Positions 1-8,603 of a DNA stretch of 63,219 nucleotides are shown here, piece by piece. The DNA is taken from contig SHMW01000003.1 in assembly GCA_008080735.1 (NCBI GenBank), forward strand, positions 1 through 63,219. Direction: 5' to 3'. This DNA comes from Promethearchaeota archaeon. Its GTDB lineage: Archaea > Asgardarchaeota > Lokiarchaeia > Sigyniarchaeales > SOKP01. A model generated the notes under the pieces. It worked only from the letters and a program-made list of their open reading frames with translations, was not told the origin of the DNA and made no database searches. A program made the translations under genes and the position numbers. Within the stretch, counting starts at the first letter, position 1. Every line of letters begins with the position of its first letter.

Positions 1-248
1 TCTCGGAACATACCAATACCGGCAATAATCGCGAATATACCTAATGTGATTGTAATTAAACCTTGACTTCCAAGAATTGCTTGCAGTTGAGTACTTGCTG
101 CTCCTCCCGTTATCTCTGGTGGTAATGCAAGATCAATACCAGCCCAAGTTAAAAAGTCGACAACGGCTAAAAACACATAGAATGCACCTAACAGGATTAA
201 AATTATGTTTAGCAATTCATTTGAGTCTTTTACTTCTTCTTCACTCAT
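1..248 (-). CDS. N-terminal part of a small membrane protein, cut by the window edge
   Basis: Reading leftward from the ATG at 248, the frame stays open for 82 codons to the window edge, so the gene is incomplete. The protein starts MSEEEVKDSNELL. It then has a hydrophobic stretch (about residues 14-31, with LLGAFYVFLAVVDF), an outward loop containing PPEITGG, and a second hydrophobic stretch (about 62-80, ITLGIFAIIAGIGMF). This is the pattern of a small multi-pass membrane protein. I do not recognise a family, and no function can be assigned. The open frame and the sensible alternation of acidic start, membrane segment and loop are the whole support. Confidence 0.6.
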   Translation of the reverse strand, partial: MSEEEVKDSNELLNIILILLGAFYVFLAVVDFLTWAGIDLALPPEITGGAASTQLQAILGSQGLITITLGIFAIIAGIGMFR

Positions 249-839
249 TTTTTTGACACCATTTTTTATTGAATTGTCAAGTAAAAAAGTGTTTTCCCAC
301 CTATTTAAAGTTTATTTATTAAAAGACTCTATACACTATTTTCTATATAGTTTTTTCTCAGTATTTCGACAAATTGATATGTCTCTTCAGAACTCAAAGC
401 GGGATCTATTCATATAATCATGTGGATGTTATCAAAAAACGTATCGTGAGTATATTTTCTCCTATAAGATTTTTCAATAGACAATTGAGATTAATGAATC
501 TCTTATTCCCGTCTTATAATTTATCGATGATTTGAAAGCGACTATAAGGTTAATGAAAAACACTCAATATATAAAATCTGTTATCATCTCAAGTTCAGAG
601 GCTTAATTTTTGATTCACACCATTTATCTTTAAAAACGTCTTAAATAAAAGATTCAAACTTTTTAGCAATGACTGGCTCAAAATATGTTAGAGTAAGTAG
701 TACTGCCTAATACCGATTCAGGCAAGTGTTGAGGTCAAAAGAGATGTACACTCCAAATGCATTTCTGATTGAAAAATTATGTAAAGTTTTAGTAAAATAT
801 TTATAATCTCATCGTTATAACCTAACATAGGAGAATAAT
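249..839. other. AT-rich intergenic region with no supported gene
   Basis: This 591-base gap separates the leftward membrane gene from the HEPN gene. Short open frames occur on both strands but have low-complexity, frame-shadow character. The only structure I see is a weak hairpin near 704-724 (TGCCT ... AGGCA). The gap presumably holds the divergent promoters; a T/A-rich stretch near 790-805 could serve the HEPN gene. Confidence 0.5.
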
Positions 840-1247
840 ATGGTGCGTGCTGATGATTGGATAAGACAAGCGGAGAGAGATATATTACACGCAAAAGAAA
901 GTATAAATATTGAGCACTACGAATGGTCTGTATTAGCAGCACAGCAAGGTGCAGAAAAGGCAATTAAGGCATTATATTATGAGATTGGAGCGGATCCTTC
1001 GGGGCATTCTATTTTTAAATTTATGAAAAACCTTCCTAAAAGGATTAAAGTTCCAGAGGAAATAATTAATGCTGCAAAGACTTTGGATAAACATTACATA
1101 ACATCTCGGTATCCAAATGGATTCGCATCGGGGGCACCCAAAGATTATTATATTGAAAAAGATGCTAAAAAGGCAATTAATTATGGAGAAAAAATACTTA
1201 GATTCTGTAAGGATTCGATATCCTCCCTCAGAAAAGAAACTGAATGA
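840..1247 (+). CDS. HEPN-domain protein (partner of nucleotidyltransferase)
   Basis: This 135-residue protein has the HEPN family layout: a long N-terminal helix (WIRQAERDILHAKESI), the AAQQGAEKAIKALYY helix (about residues 30-46), and the conserved LDKHYITSRYPNG segment (about 84-96). The family occurs beside MNT-type nucleotidyltransferases in archaeal and bacterial toxin-antitoxin-like pairs. In characterised HepT/MntA pairs the HEPN protein is an RNase silenced by the transferase. A canonical RX4-6H catalytic motif is not evident here, so nuclease activity is uncertain. The gene overlaps the downstream nucleotidyltransferase by 65 bases, which supports translational coupling. It is similar to the genes at 12307 and 62083. 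Confidence 0.85.
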   Translation: MVRADDWIRQAERDILHAKESINIEHYEWSVLAAQQGAEKAIKALYYEIGADPSGHSIFKFMKNLPKRIKVPEEIINAAKTLDKHYITSRYPNGFASGAPKDYYIEKDAKKAINYGEKILRFCKDSISSLRKETE

Positions 1248-1548
1248 AATTCTGGAAGCAAGTGATAAAGTTTTAGTCCAATCTGTCCCAAACATACAAA
1301 AAATTATTTTATTCGGTTCATATGCTACAGGAAAACCACATTTTGGAAGCGATGTTGATTTAGTTTTTATTGTTTCAGAACGAACATCAAATGATTTTGA
1401 AAAAATATATGAGAAATTATTCGATTTATCTTCAGAATATGAATGGTCTCCATTAATTTATTCAGAGGAACAATTCGATAAATTGAAGCAAAAATCAAAT
1501 AGTTTTTACAGAGAAATTATGAAAACGGGTAGAATAATATTTCCCTAA
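1183..1548 (+). CDS. MNT-type nucleotidyltransferase (antitoxin-like partner of HEPN)
   Basis: The protein carries the minimal nucleotidyltransferase motif FGSYATGKPHFGSDVDLVF, with the Gly-Ser and the paired Asp residues (DxD) that bind metal and nucleotide in the polymerase-beta superfamily. I chose the ATG at 1183 (MEKKYLDS, 121 residues). A longer frame opens at 1117, but it would overlap most of the HEPN C-terminus and add an unrelated-looking N-terminus. The gene overlaps the HEPN gene by 65 bases in another frame. In known MntA/HepT pairs the transferase adds AMP to the HEPN protein; whether this one does so is inference. The catalytic motif is intact. Confidence 0.85.
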   Translation: MEKKYLDSVRIRYPPSEKKLNEILEASDKVLVQSVPNIQKIILFGSYATGKPHFGSDVDLVFIVSERTSNDFEKIYEKLFDLSSEYEWSPLIYSEEQFDKLKQKSNSFYREIMKTGRIIFP

Positions 1549-2038
1549 AAATTGGGATGTTTTACACTTAATTTGTGAGGATGGATTTTGGTTCAGCTAT
1601 TTATTTTCTTAGCACCTACGTTCTATTATGTATTTCCGATAGGGCTATTACTTTAATCACATTCACTAAATCTAAATTTTTATCAGCACTATAATTTTCT
1701 TATTAAAAATTTTCTAAAAAAACTTATTATGATATACTTCGCATGAAAAAAGAGATTTATCATCCCATAAAACGGAATTTTATTAAACATTTTTCAATAA
1801 AAGCTTAAAGTTTATAAAAGATGTTTTGAGATTTTTAACAATTTTCAGCCTATACTATATTTTCTGAATACTTTTAACTCTGAGAAAATATTTATTAAAC
1901 AAATATCATTAAAATAGATAATAGTTAAACAAATTATAGAATACTTAAAGAAATTCTCATACTTTCAAAAAACCTCATCTACAGTTTAAATAAGATAGTC
2001 TTGGAGAAATCAGATATTTCCCAAGAGAAAACTTAATA

Positions 2039-2063
2039 TATGAATATCGAATATATATTCATA
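2039..2063. promoter_or_regulatory. Inverted repeat upstream of the citrate-synthase-like gene
   Basis: Two perfect 9-base arms, TATGAATAT at 2039-2047 and ATATTCATA at 2055-2063, are separated by seven bases. They lie 108 bases upstream of the next start codon. This may be a regulator site or simply AT-rich chance symmetry. The rest of the 1549-2170 gap shows no gene I can support. Confidence 0.3.
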
Positions 2064-2170
2064 AAATACACACTCGATAGATGGAAGTGAAAAAATAGAA
2101 TTTCTTGAAATTTATCGAAAATACGATAAAGATTTAATTATAATAATTACTTAAAAACGACTGAATTAAT

Positions 2171-3493
2171 ATGGACAATAGAATAAGAATACTGGACGTC
2201 ACAAACCGAGACGGGGTACAAACCAGCCGTTTAGGATTGGCAAAAATAGAAAAAACCGTTATAAACATTCTCCTTAACCAAATGGGTGTATATCAGAGCG
2301 AATTCGGATTTCCGACTACTCTCCACGAGACAAATTATATTAATGCAAATCTTGAATTAGCCCGAATTGGGGTATTAGATCCCATTATTTTGGAAGGTTG
2401 GGTCAGAGCGGTTGCGTCTGACGTAGAAAAAGCTGTGGAGCTTACAAGAGTAGAGCATTTAAATGTATCAATCTCAACCTCCAATCAGATGATTCAAGGC
2501 AAATTTCAAGGGAAATATAACAGAGATGATGTGATAGATTTAATGACTGAAGCCGTATCTCGCGCGAAAGAGTTAGGGATTAAAACGATCGGTGTAAATG
2601 CCGAGGATGCCAGTAGAACCGATATGGATTTTTTAATAAAATTTGGAAACGCAGCTCGGAAAGCAGGTGCAGATCGGATTCGTTATTGTGACACCCTGGG
2701 TTATGAACGTGCGTTTCGAATTCATTTCCGATGTAAAGAATTAGCCAGTGCCTTAGAAATGCCCATCGAATTACATACGCATAATGATTTAGGGATGGCA
2801 GTTGCAACGGCGATTGAAGGTGCGAAAGGAGTTGTAGAAGAAGGTCAAGACGCCTATATTAATACTACTGTAAATGGAATGGGTGAAAGAGCGGGAAATT
2901 GTGATTTAGTAACCACTCTATTAGCATTAAAGCATGGAGCGGATTTTGATGAACTTGGATTACTTGATCCAAATTTAGACCTTAATAAAGCATGGCAAAT
3001 TTCAAAATATGCGGAGCACAGTTTTGGTGTTCCTATTCCTGTAAATCAAGTGGGTGTGGGAGAAAATATGTTTGCGCATGAATCTGGAATCCATGCGGAT
3101 GGAATGTTGAAAGACCATGATACATATGAGTTGTACGATTTTCATGAATTAGGAAGAGGAGAGAAGATCCTCGTTGAAACGGGGAGGAAAATTACTACAG
3201 GAGAATATAGCGGAATCTCCGCCATGAAACATGTCTACGGAAACTTCAATTTAGAATTCAAGAACGAAGAAGAAGCGAGACAGATCTTGGAATTATGTAG
3301 ATTTGCCAACGTTCAAAAGCAAAAACCACTGACGAAGGAAGAATTTATACTCTTAGCGCAGCATCCTAAGATCTGTCATACACTTCTCAAAATGGAGCCG
3401 CCTTCGATTTCGATCTTTAAGCCCTACATAAAATATAACGGTAAAGAAACTAAAACTGAAGAAGAATACCTTACGAAAGAGCAACAATCTTAA
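2171..3493 (+). CDS. Re-citrate synthase / homocitrate synthase family enzyme
   Basis: This 440-residue enzyme belongs to the DRE-TIM metallolyase family, which condenses acetyl-CoA with a 2-oxo acid. Visible features are the N-terminal ILDVTNRDGVQTSR motif (active-site Arg-Asp, metal ligand), the HTHNDLGMA metal-binding histidines (about residues 200-208) and the NTTVNGMGERAGN turn. The whole sequence, including QSEFGFPTTLHETNYINANL and GVNAEDASRTDMD, matches from memory the group containing Re-citrate synthase of anaerobes and nearby homocitrate synthases, rather than LeuA or CimA. No short regulatory LeuA domain is present. It stands alone as a transcription unit, with an inverted repeat upstream. 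A role in citrate formation for glutamate synthesis is plausible, but substrate choice cannot be read with certainty. Confidence 0.8.
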   Translation: MDNRIRILDVTNRDGVQTSRLGLAKIEKTVINILLNQMGVYQSEFGFPTTLHETNYINANLELARIGVLDPIILEGWVRAVASDVEKAVELTRVEHLNVSISTSNQMIQGKFQGKYNRDDVIDLMTEAVSRAKELGIKTIGVNAEDASRTDMDFLIKFGNAARKAGADRIRYCDTLGYERAFRIHFRCKELASALEMPIELHTHNDLGMAVATAIEGAKGVVEEGQDAYINTTVNGMGERAGNCDLVTTLLALKHGADFDELGLLDPNLDLNKAWQISKYAEHSFGVPIPVNQVGVGENMFAHESGIHADGMLKDHDTYELYDFHELGRGEKILVETGRKITTGEYSGISAMKHVYGNFNLEFKNEEEARQILELCRFANVQKQKPLTKEEFILLAQHPKICHTLLKMEPPSISIFKPYIKYNGKETKTEEEYLTKEQQS

Positions 3494-3702
3494 GATCAAC
3501 GCCCAATACCTTCAAAAATTTTAAATTTTTATAATTCTAACTTTTATCTTTTGTTAAAAAAACATCTTATTTTTTTGAAAAATCTTATTATTTATGTATT
3601 TAGATCACATGAATTCTTACAATAACCACATCTTATGGAAAAAAATTTAATAGATAGTAAGAATAATCCAATTCATTATAAAACGTATTACAAACTTGAT
3701 TG

Positions 3703-4491
3703 GTGAGCATAAAAATCTCAATTTTTCAGAATAGTCCAATACCCCTATTTGGATTGCCGCAAGCACCTACCATCATTATACTTTTCTTTCTAGCAATTTT
3801 GGGCTCTGTAATATCGGTCTTCATTTTTCCAAGACTATTTACCCCGCTGTTTTTAAAGCTTAAAGGTTTAATCAGACGGAAATATAAAGATGCCTATATC
3901 GAGATTCAACCACGATGCTTTTCGAGAAATATGTTGATCCGACGATGGATATATATTTTTTTACTGGAATTAGGGATTCTCGCATTTTTAGTACCTGCAA
4001 TTAATCCCGCATTATTTTTATCCTTAGAGTACGGACCATCTTATTATGAAAGCTTAGGAGTTCCCCCAGAATATACAATTGGAGTTTTAATAAGTCTTAC
4101 ATTCCTCACTTTGCCTTTTGTAAATGGTTTATGGTCCATCGGTTGGGTGATGGAAGATGCTGGATTAATGCATTATAAGTTCGAGAAAGAAGAGAGAAAT
4201 AGACTATATGAAATAGAGCCGGTTTATCGAAATTATAGTTATTATCTAAAAGGATATGCGGGAATCTCCTCTATATTATTCCTCTATAATGTGATAATAG
4301 CTTGGATTCAGGTGACTTCCGAATCTCGGATTGCTGATATAATTGCAAGCATCTTTCTTCCTGCGATTGCAATTTTACTGTCCATACCCTCTTACATAAT
4401 CTATGGAAAATTTGTTAATAAGAAATTCCTAATTCACCAAGATCTTAAACAACTTCAAATTCTGGATGAATCACAAATTCTAGAAGGATAG
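3703..4491 (+). CDS. Unknown multi-pass membrane protein
   Basis: This protein of about 262 residues has five to six hydrophobic segments: roughly residues 22-47, 82-103, 122-143, 186-205 and 211-235. Between the first two is a basic cytosolic loop (KLKGLIRRKYKDAYIEIQ). I take the GTG at 3703 as the start; a TTG directly before it could also serve. I do not recognise the family. The acidic, charged loop WVMEDAGLMHYKFEKEERN is the most distinctive part. The gene lies between a citrate-synthase-like gene and an acyl-CoA ligase, each with its own spacer, so the context gives no clear role. Confidence 0.7.
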   Translation: MSIKISIFQNSPIPLFGLPQAPTIIILFFLAILGSVISVFIFPRLFTPLFLKLKGLIRRKYKDAYIEIQPRCFSRNMLIRRWIYIFLLELGILAFLVPAINPALFLSLEYGPSYYESLGVPPEYTIGVLISLTFLTLPFVNGLWSIGWVMEDAGLMHYKFEKEERNRLYEIEPVYRNYSYYLKGYAGISSILFLYNVIIAWIQVTSESRIADIIASIFLPAIAILLSIPSYIIYGKFVNKKFLIHQDLKQLQILDESQILEG

Positions 4492-4743
4492 ATAATTCTA
4501 ATAGTCTATTCAATGAATTACTTACATTCTCAAATTATTTCGTTTTATTCAAATTGATTGTTATTTTAGTTGGGATCTTTCTAAACCCAATTAATTTCTG
4601 TGCAAATTCAAACGAACCTACTTAAAGGTGTTGAATTTTGATTCCGATAATAATTTCAATAATAATATTTAAATTCATAACAAAACATATAGATATTTAC
4701 GGTTTTTGAAAAAAATCAAACAAAATGAAGTTGAGATTACATA

Positions 4744-6471
4744 ATGCAAAGTGAAAAATCTCCATATTTAGCAAAGATTTGGCAGAAACACTACGATAAT
4801 TATATCGAGGAGGATTTAGAATTCGAAGTAAGATCACTCGCCGATACCCTCAGAGACTCGGTGAAGAATTATCCCGAGAGTCTGGTTTATGAATTTATGG
4901 GAACGACCGCAACATATCAAGAATTCGAAAAAAATGTCATTGCATTTGCCAATTTCCTCGTAGAAAATGGATTGAAGAAAGGTGATAAAATTGCTATCAA
5001 TTTGCCTAATTGCCCCCAGTTTCTTATCGCACTTTTCGGAGCATTTTATGCAGGTGTGGTTGTGTCTGGGCTCAATTTCCTCTTACAAGCTAATGAGATT
5101 ATTTACCAACTCTCGGATTGTGAGGCAAAAGCAATTGTGACAATGGATTCATTTTATGAAGAAAACGTGAGAAAAGCACTTGTCAGCGGAAAAACGCAGG
5201 TTGAATTAGTTATCACTACCAATATTGCTGATCTGATGAATATTAGCGGAATTAAAAAAACTCTTGGGAAACTTCTCAAGAAAATTCCTACGGGCAAAAT
5301 TGAGCCCATCGATGGAATGAAATTCTTCAAATTCCCTGAGATATTATCCAGTTATCCCAATAGCACAGCGCCTGATGTAAAGTTGAATCCCAAAGAAGAT
5401 TTAGCATTTCTTCAGTATACGGGAGGGACAACGGGCCCCCCCAAGGGGGCTATGCTGACTCATTTTAATGAAGTGGCTAATATTGACCAAGTGACTCATT
5501 GGTGGGAAGTCGATGCACGAAGGGGAAAAGATGTATTCATCTCTGGGTTTCCCTTTTTCCATCTTGCCGGAATGTTTATGAATCTCGGAGCAATTGCTTA
5601 TGCTGGAACACAGCTATTAATACCAAACCCACGCGACACCACACATATTGTCAAATTGTTGAAAGAATGGAAACCAGATATCATGGTGAATGTACCCACC
5701 TTGTATTTGATGTTATTAAATGAATCTGAATTTAAGGAAATGGATCTGAGTAGCATTCGTGTCTATGTTTCAGGCGCCGCGCCTTTTCCCGCTGAAAGTA
5801 TCAATAAATTTGAACAGATTGTCGGAGAACATAAACTACTCGAAGTCTATGGAATGACAGAAGCCTCACCTATCGTGACGATGAATCCCTATCAAGGAAA
5901 ACGAAAGATTGGAAAAGTCGGTCTTCCTGTATCAAATACTTTAGTAAAAATCGTTAACGTGGAGCAAAAAGAGCAAGAAGTTCCCCTCGGAGAGGCTGGA
6001 GAGATCGCAATTAAAGGCCCCCAGATCTTTCAAGGGTACTGGAACAAACCGAAGGAAACTAAGCATGCTCTCAGAGATGGCTGGTTTTATACTGGTGATG
6101 TAGGCATCATGGATGAAGAGGGTCATCTAAAAATAGTAGATAGAACGAAAGATATGATTAATGTGTCAGGGTTCAAAGTTTTTAGTGTGGAAGTGGATAA
6201 CAAGATGGTTAAACACCCTGCAATCCAATTGGCATCCAGTATTGGTGTTTCAGATCCTGATCGGCCTGGTTCTGAAATGGTAAAATTATATGTGCTATTA
6301 GAGGAAGGTTATTCTTCAAATGAACAACTTAAAGAGGAAATTCGTATTTTTGCTGAGGAAAATTTAGCACGTTATAAAGTTCCAAAGATTATTGAAATCG
6401 TCGAAGAAATTCCTCTAACCACAGTTGGTAAAATAGATAAGAAAGCACTGAGAGCGATAGAGCAAAAATAA
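4744..6471 (+). CDS. AMP-forming acyl-CoA synthetase (fatty-acid CoA ligase type)
   Basis: This 575-residue member of the ANL adenylating family activates a carboxylic acid with ATP and CoA, giving acyl-CoA, AMP and PPi. The ATP-binding loop YTGGTTGPPKGAM is at about residues 224-236. Further motifs are VYGMTEASP, the hinge region FYTGDVG ... IVDRTKDMI, and the C-terminal catalytic lysine region TVGKIDKKAL. Length and motif order fit medium- or long-chain acyl-CoA synthetases. It is followed by acyl-CoA dehydrogenase, cupin and crotonase genes on the same strand with gaps of 47-330 bases, so these probably serve one fatty- or organic-acid pathway. The direction, breakdown or synthesis, and the chain length are not visible. 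Confidence 0.92.
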   Translation: MQSEKSPYLAKIWQKHYDNYIEEDLEFEVRSLADTLRDSVKNYPESLVYEFMGTTATYQEFEKNVIAFANFLVENGLKKGDKIAINLPNCPQFLIALFGAFYAGVVVSGLNFLLQANEIIYQLSDCEAKAIVTMDSFYEENVRKALVSGKTQVELVITTNIADLMNISGIKKTLGKLLKKIPTGKIEPIDGMKFFKFPEILSSYPNSTAPDVKLNPKEDLAFLQYTGGTTGPPKGAMLTHFNEVANIDQVTHWWEVDARRGKDVFISGFPFFHLAGMFMNLGAIAYAGTQLLIPNPRDTTHIVKLLKEWKPDIMVNVPTLYLMLLNESEFKEMDLSSIRVYVSGAAPFPAESINKFEQIVGEHKLLEVYGMTEASPIVTMNPYQGKRKIGKVGLPVSNTLVKIVNVEQKEQEVPLGEAGEIAIKGPQIFQGYWNKPKETKHALRDGWFYTGDVGIMDEEGHLKIVDRTKDMINVSGFKVFSVEVDNKMVKHPAIQLASSIGVSDPDRPGSEMVKLYVLLEEGYSSNEQLKEEIRIFAEENLARYKVPKIIEIVEEIPLTTVGKIDKKALRAIEQK

Positions 6472-6602
6472 AATTAATTATTTATTCTTATATTCATTCA
6501 TTTTTTTTTATGTGTTTTATTTTAGGTAATAAAACTATTTTAAGACTTTTATTCAATTATTAGATATATGATTCAAAAAAATGTATTCACAAGTGATAGA
6601 TA

Positions 6603-7886
6603 ATGGTAGGAAAGGATGAATTTGTTCAGTGTATTAAGGATGAAATTTTAGAAAAATTAAGTTTGAGAAACCGCTATAATTTTCTCAATATCAATTTGAT
6701 GAGTATCTTAAAACCGAAATATATGAATTTTCTTAGAGAGGCCCAAAATTTCTACGTAAAATTTGAGAAACGGAATAATATTACCCATACGGAAGACTTT
6801 TATCAATGGATTCCAGAAATAGGAGAGCAAGGATTAATTACGCGTGTAAATCCTTTCGTTGATGCGGGATTAAACCTCCAACCTAATGGGATGGTGGCTG
6901 AATTCATGCGAGTGCTCGCAACGGACTTTTTTGACCCCCAACTCGCGATGGGAATGGGTGCGACTGTGTTGGCTGTGAATCCTTTAGTCCTCCATCATGA
7001 AAATATTGACATTCGTTTACAAGCGCTTAAAGAATTAATCACGGGAGAAAAAATTGGGTGTATATGTATCACAGAACCAGAAAGAGGATCTGATGCGGTT
7101 CATATGCTCACTACGGCTGATGAGCAGGAGGATGGAAGCTATATCTTAAATGGGGAAAAGATCTATCAAACAAACGGTACGAAGGCTGATTGGGCCGTTA
7201 TTTATGCCGTGACTGAAAAGAATAACGGAAATACGATGGGACAATTTCTAGTCGATACATCATGGGCCGGATGGCAAGCTGAACGTGTTAATATTCCTTG
7301 GACCCCTCGGATGCATGTAGGGAAAGAGACATTCACCAATCTTCGGGTTCCGAAAGAATATGTATTGGGTGGACCTGGAAAGGGACGAGAACATCTATTT
7401 GAAGGCTTAAATTTAGAACGATTAGGGATCGTAATCCTCAATATTGCCGAAGCATGGAACGCACTTTCACATGCTGTGATTTATTGTAATATGCGCGAGC
7501 AATTTGACCAAGCGATTTTAAAGTATCAAGGTGTTGGATTTCCCCTCGGCGATCAATGGGCAAAAACAATGAATCTGACCTTAGCTGCCCTCCACATTTG
7601 CCAAATTGTGGATGAAAAATTGGAACAACATAATGGAACTCTCCCTAAACAATTAAACCTCGCCCTTGGAGCGAATGCATCTCAATTGAAATCTCAGAGT
7701 GCAAAATTATCCGAACGGGTATGCTATGAATGTGCAAATCTAATGGGTGGAGCTGGTGCATGTGATAACACTCTAATGCATGATTTATTAGGAATCTCGC
7801 GAATACAAGAGATGGGAGGAGGCACACGGCAAATCCAGCAATATATTATGTCTTTAGCTTTACGAAAAATCTTTAAAATGATTTAG
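6603..7886 (+). CDS. Acyl-CoA dehydrogenase family protein
   Basis: This 427-residue flavoprotein of the acyl-CoA dehydrogenase family has the FAD/substrate motif CITEPERGSDAVHMLTT (about residues 155-171), LNGEKIYQTNGTKADWAV, and the C-terminal MGGAGACDNTLMHDL region. The Glu just before the C-terminal GT, the base in medium- and short-chain enzymes, is Gly here (EMGGGTRQIQQ). A Glu occurs instead at about residue 272 in NLERLG. That is the position used by isovaleryl-CoA and long-chain dehydrogenases, so the enzyme is probably active with the alternative base. The N-terminal 60 residues are longer than usual. It follows an acyl-CoA ligase. The natural electron acceptor is not encoded nearby. 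Confidence 0.88.
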   Translation: MVGKDEFVQCIKDEILEKLSLRNRYNFLNINLMSILKPKYMNFLREAQNFYVKFEKRNNITHTEDFYQWIPEIGEQGLITRVNPFVDAGLNLQPNGMVAEFMRVLATDFFDPQLAMGMGATVLAVNPLVLHHENIDIRLQALKELITGEKIGCICITEPERGSDAVHMLTTADEQEDGSYILNGEKIYQTNGTKADWAVIYAVTEKNNGNTMGQFLVDTSWAGWQAERVNIPWTPRMHVGKETFTNLRVPKEYVLGGPGKGREHLFEGLNLERLGIVILNIAEAWNALSHAVIYCNMREQFDQAILKYQGVGFPLGDQWAKTMNLTLAALHICQIVDEKLEQHNGTLPKQLNLALGANASQLKSQSAKLSERVCYECANLMGGAGACDNTLMHDLLGISRIQEMGGGTRQIQQYIMSLALRKIFKMI

Positions 7887-7932
7887 ATTTCCCTATAAAA
7901 AAATTTGAATTCTCTGGTAAATTTATATTGTT

Positions 7933-8277
7933 ATGATAAAGAAAAAAATTGATGATGTAGAAAATGAGGTCGTCACTAAAGCAAATTCAACTCAGACCAG
8001 AGTTCGATGGTTAATTACCAAAGATGATGGATCGACGCATTTTGCGACGCGGAGATTTGAGATCCAATCCGGTGGTGAGGTTGGACTTCATGAGCACCCC
8101 GAAGAGCATCATATCTATGTCTTAGAGGGAGAAGCGGGGTTTTATGATGAAGCTGGTTTCAAATTTACCGCTAAGAGAGATGAGGTGATCTTTATCCCTC
8201 CTAATGAACTTCACAGCATAAAAAATGATAATGATAAGCCATTTTCCTTTATTTGCATTATACCTTACTTAAAATAG
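7933..8277 (+). CDS. Small cupin-domain protein
   Basis: This 114-residue single cupin barrel has motif 1, GLHEHPEEHHIYVLEGE (about residues 54-70), with three histidines and a glutamate positioned to bind one metal ion. Motif 2, IFIPPNELHSIKND, follows at about residues 92-105. Such small cupins are enzymes or ligand-binding proteins of very varied function, so no substrate can be assigned. It begins 47 bases after the acyl-CoA dehydrogenase on the same strand and may be co-transcribed with it. Confidence 0.85.
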   Translation: MIKKKIDDVENEVVTKANSTQTRVRWLITKDDGSTHFATRRFEIQSGGEVGLHEHPEEHHIYVLEGEAGFYDEAGFKFTAKRDEVIFIPPNELHSIKNDNDKPFSFICIIPYLK

Positions 8278-8463
8278 TACTAAATCTTTTTCTTTTAATT
8301 TTGTAATGTAAAAAAATGAAAAAAAGTTATTTTTTTCATTTTTAGTTTCCTTTCTGCGCAGATATATTTTATAGCCCAAATAGCTTGCGGTTAATGCCTT
8401 AACAAATAAGAGTATTATAGTCAAAATAAGCGACGTAGAATATTCAAATGGTGTTATACTCAT
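8269..8463 (-). CDS. Possible small single-span membrane protein
   Basis: A 64-residue frame starts at the ATG at 8463 (MSITPFEY); an in-frame ATG at 8487 is also possible. It has one clear hydrophobic span (SLILTIILLFVKALTASYLGY) followed by a strongly basic tail (KIYLRRKETKNEKN) and a low-complexity end. It converges on the cupin gene and overlaps its end by nine bases. No ribosome-binding site is evident. It fills much of the 326-base gap between cupin and crotonase genes. The support is only composition, so it may be spurious. Confidence 0.3.
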   Translation of the reverse strand: MSITPFEYSTSLILTIILLFVKALTASYLGYKIYLRRKETKNEKNNFFSFFYITKLKEKDLVLF

Positions 8464-8603
8464 ACTAAATACACGTGGTTTTTTCAATAAAAATCTTTTT
8501 GGTCTCCAATTCTTGTGTGAGAAATAGTTATATAGATTAAGAACTAATCAAACATTATAATGTTATTAAATATCTCAATTAAAATGATTTATCTTATTAT
8601 ATT

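Noticed and set aside
205..963. Open frames at 205-417 (+) and 718-963 (-) in the first gap
   Set aside because: They consist of low-complexity Phe/Ser/Leu sequence or overlap the HEPN gene in antisense. No start signals or family features are seen.
1117..1182. Earlier start of the nucleotidyltransferase at 1117
   Set aside because: It would overlap the conserved HEPN C-terminus heavily and add a low-quality N-terminus; the ATG at 1183 fits family length and the overlap size seen in the second pair.
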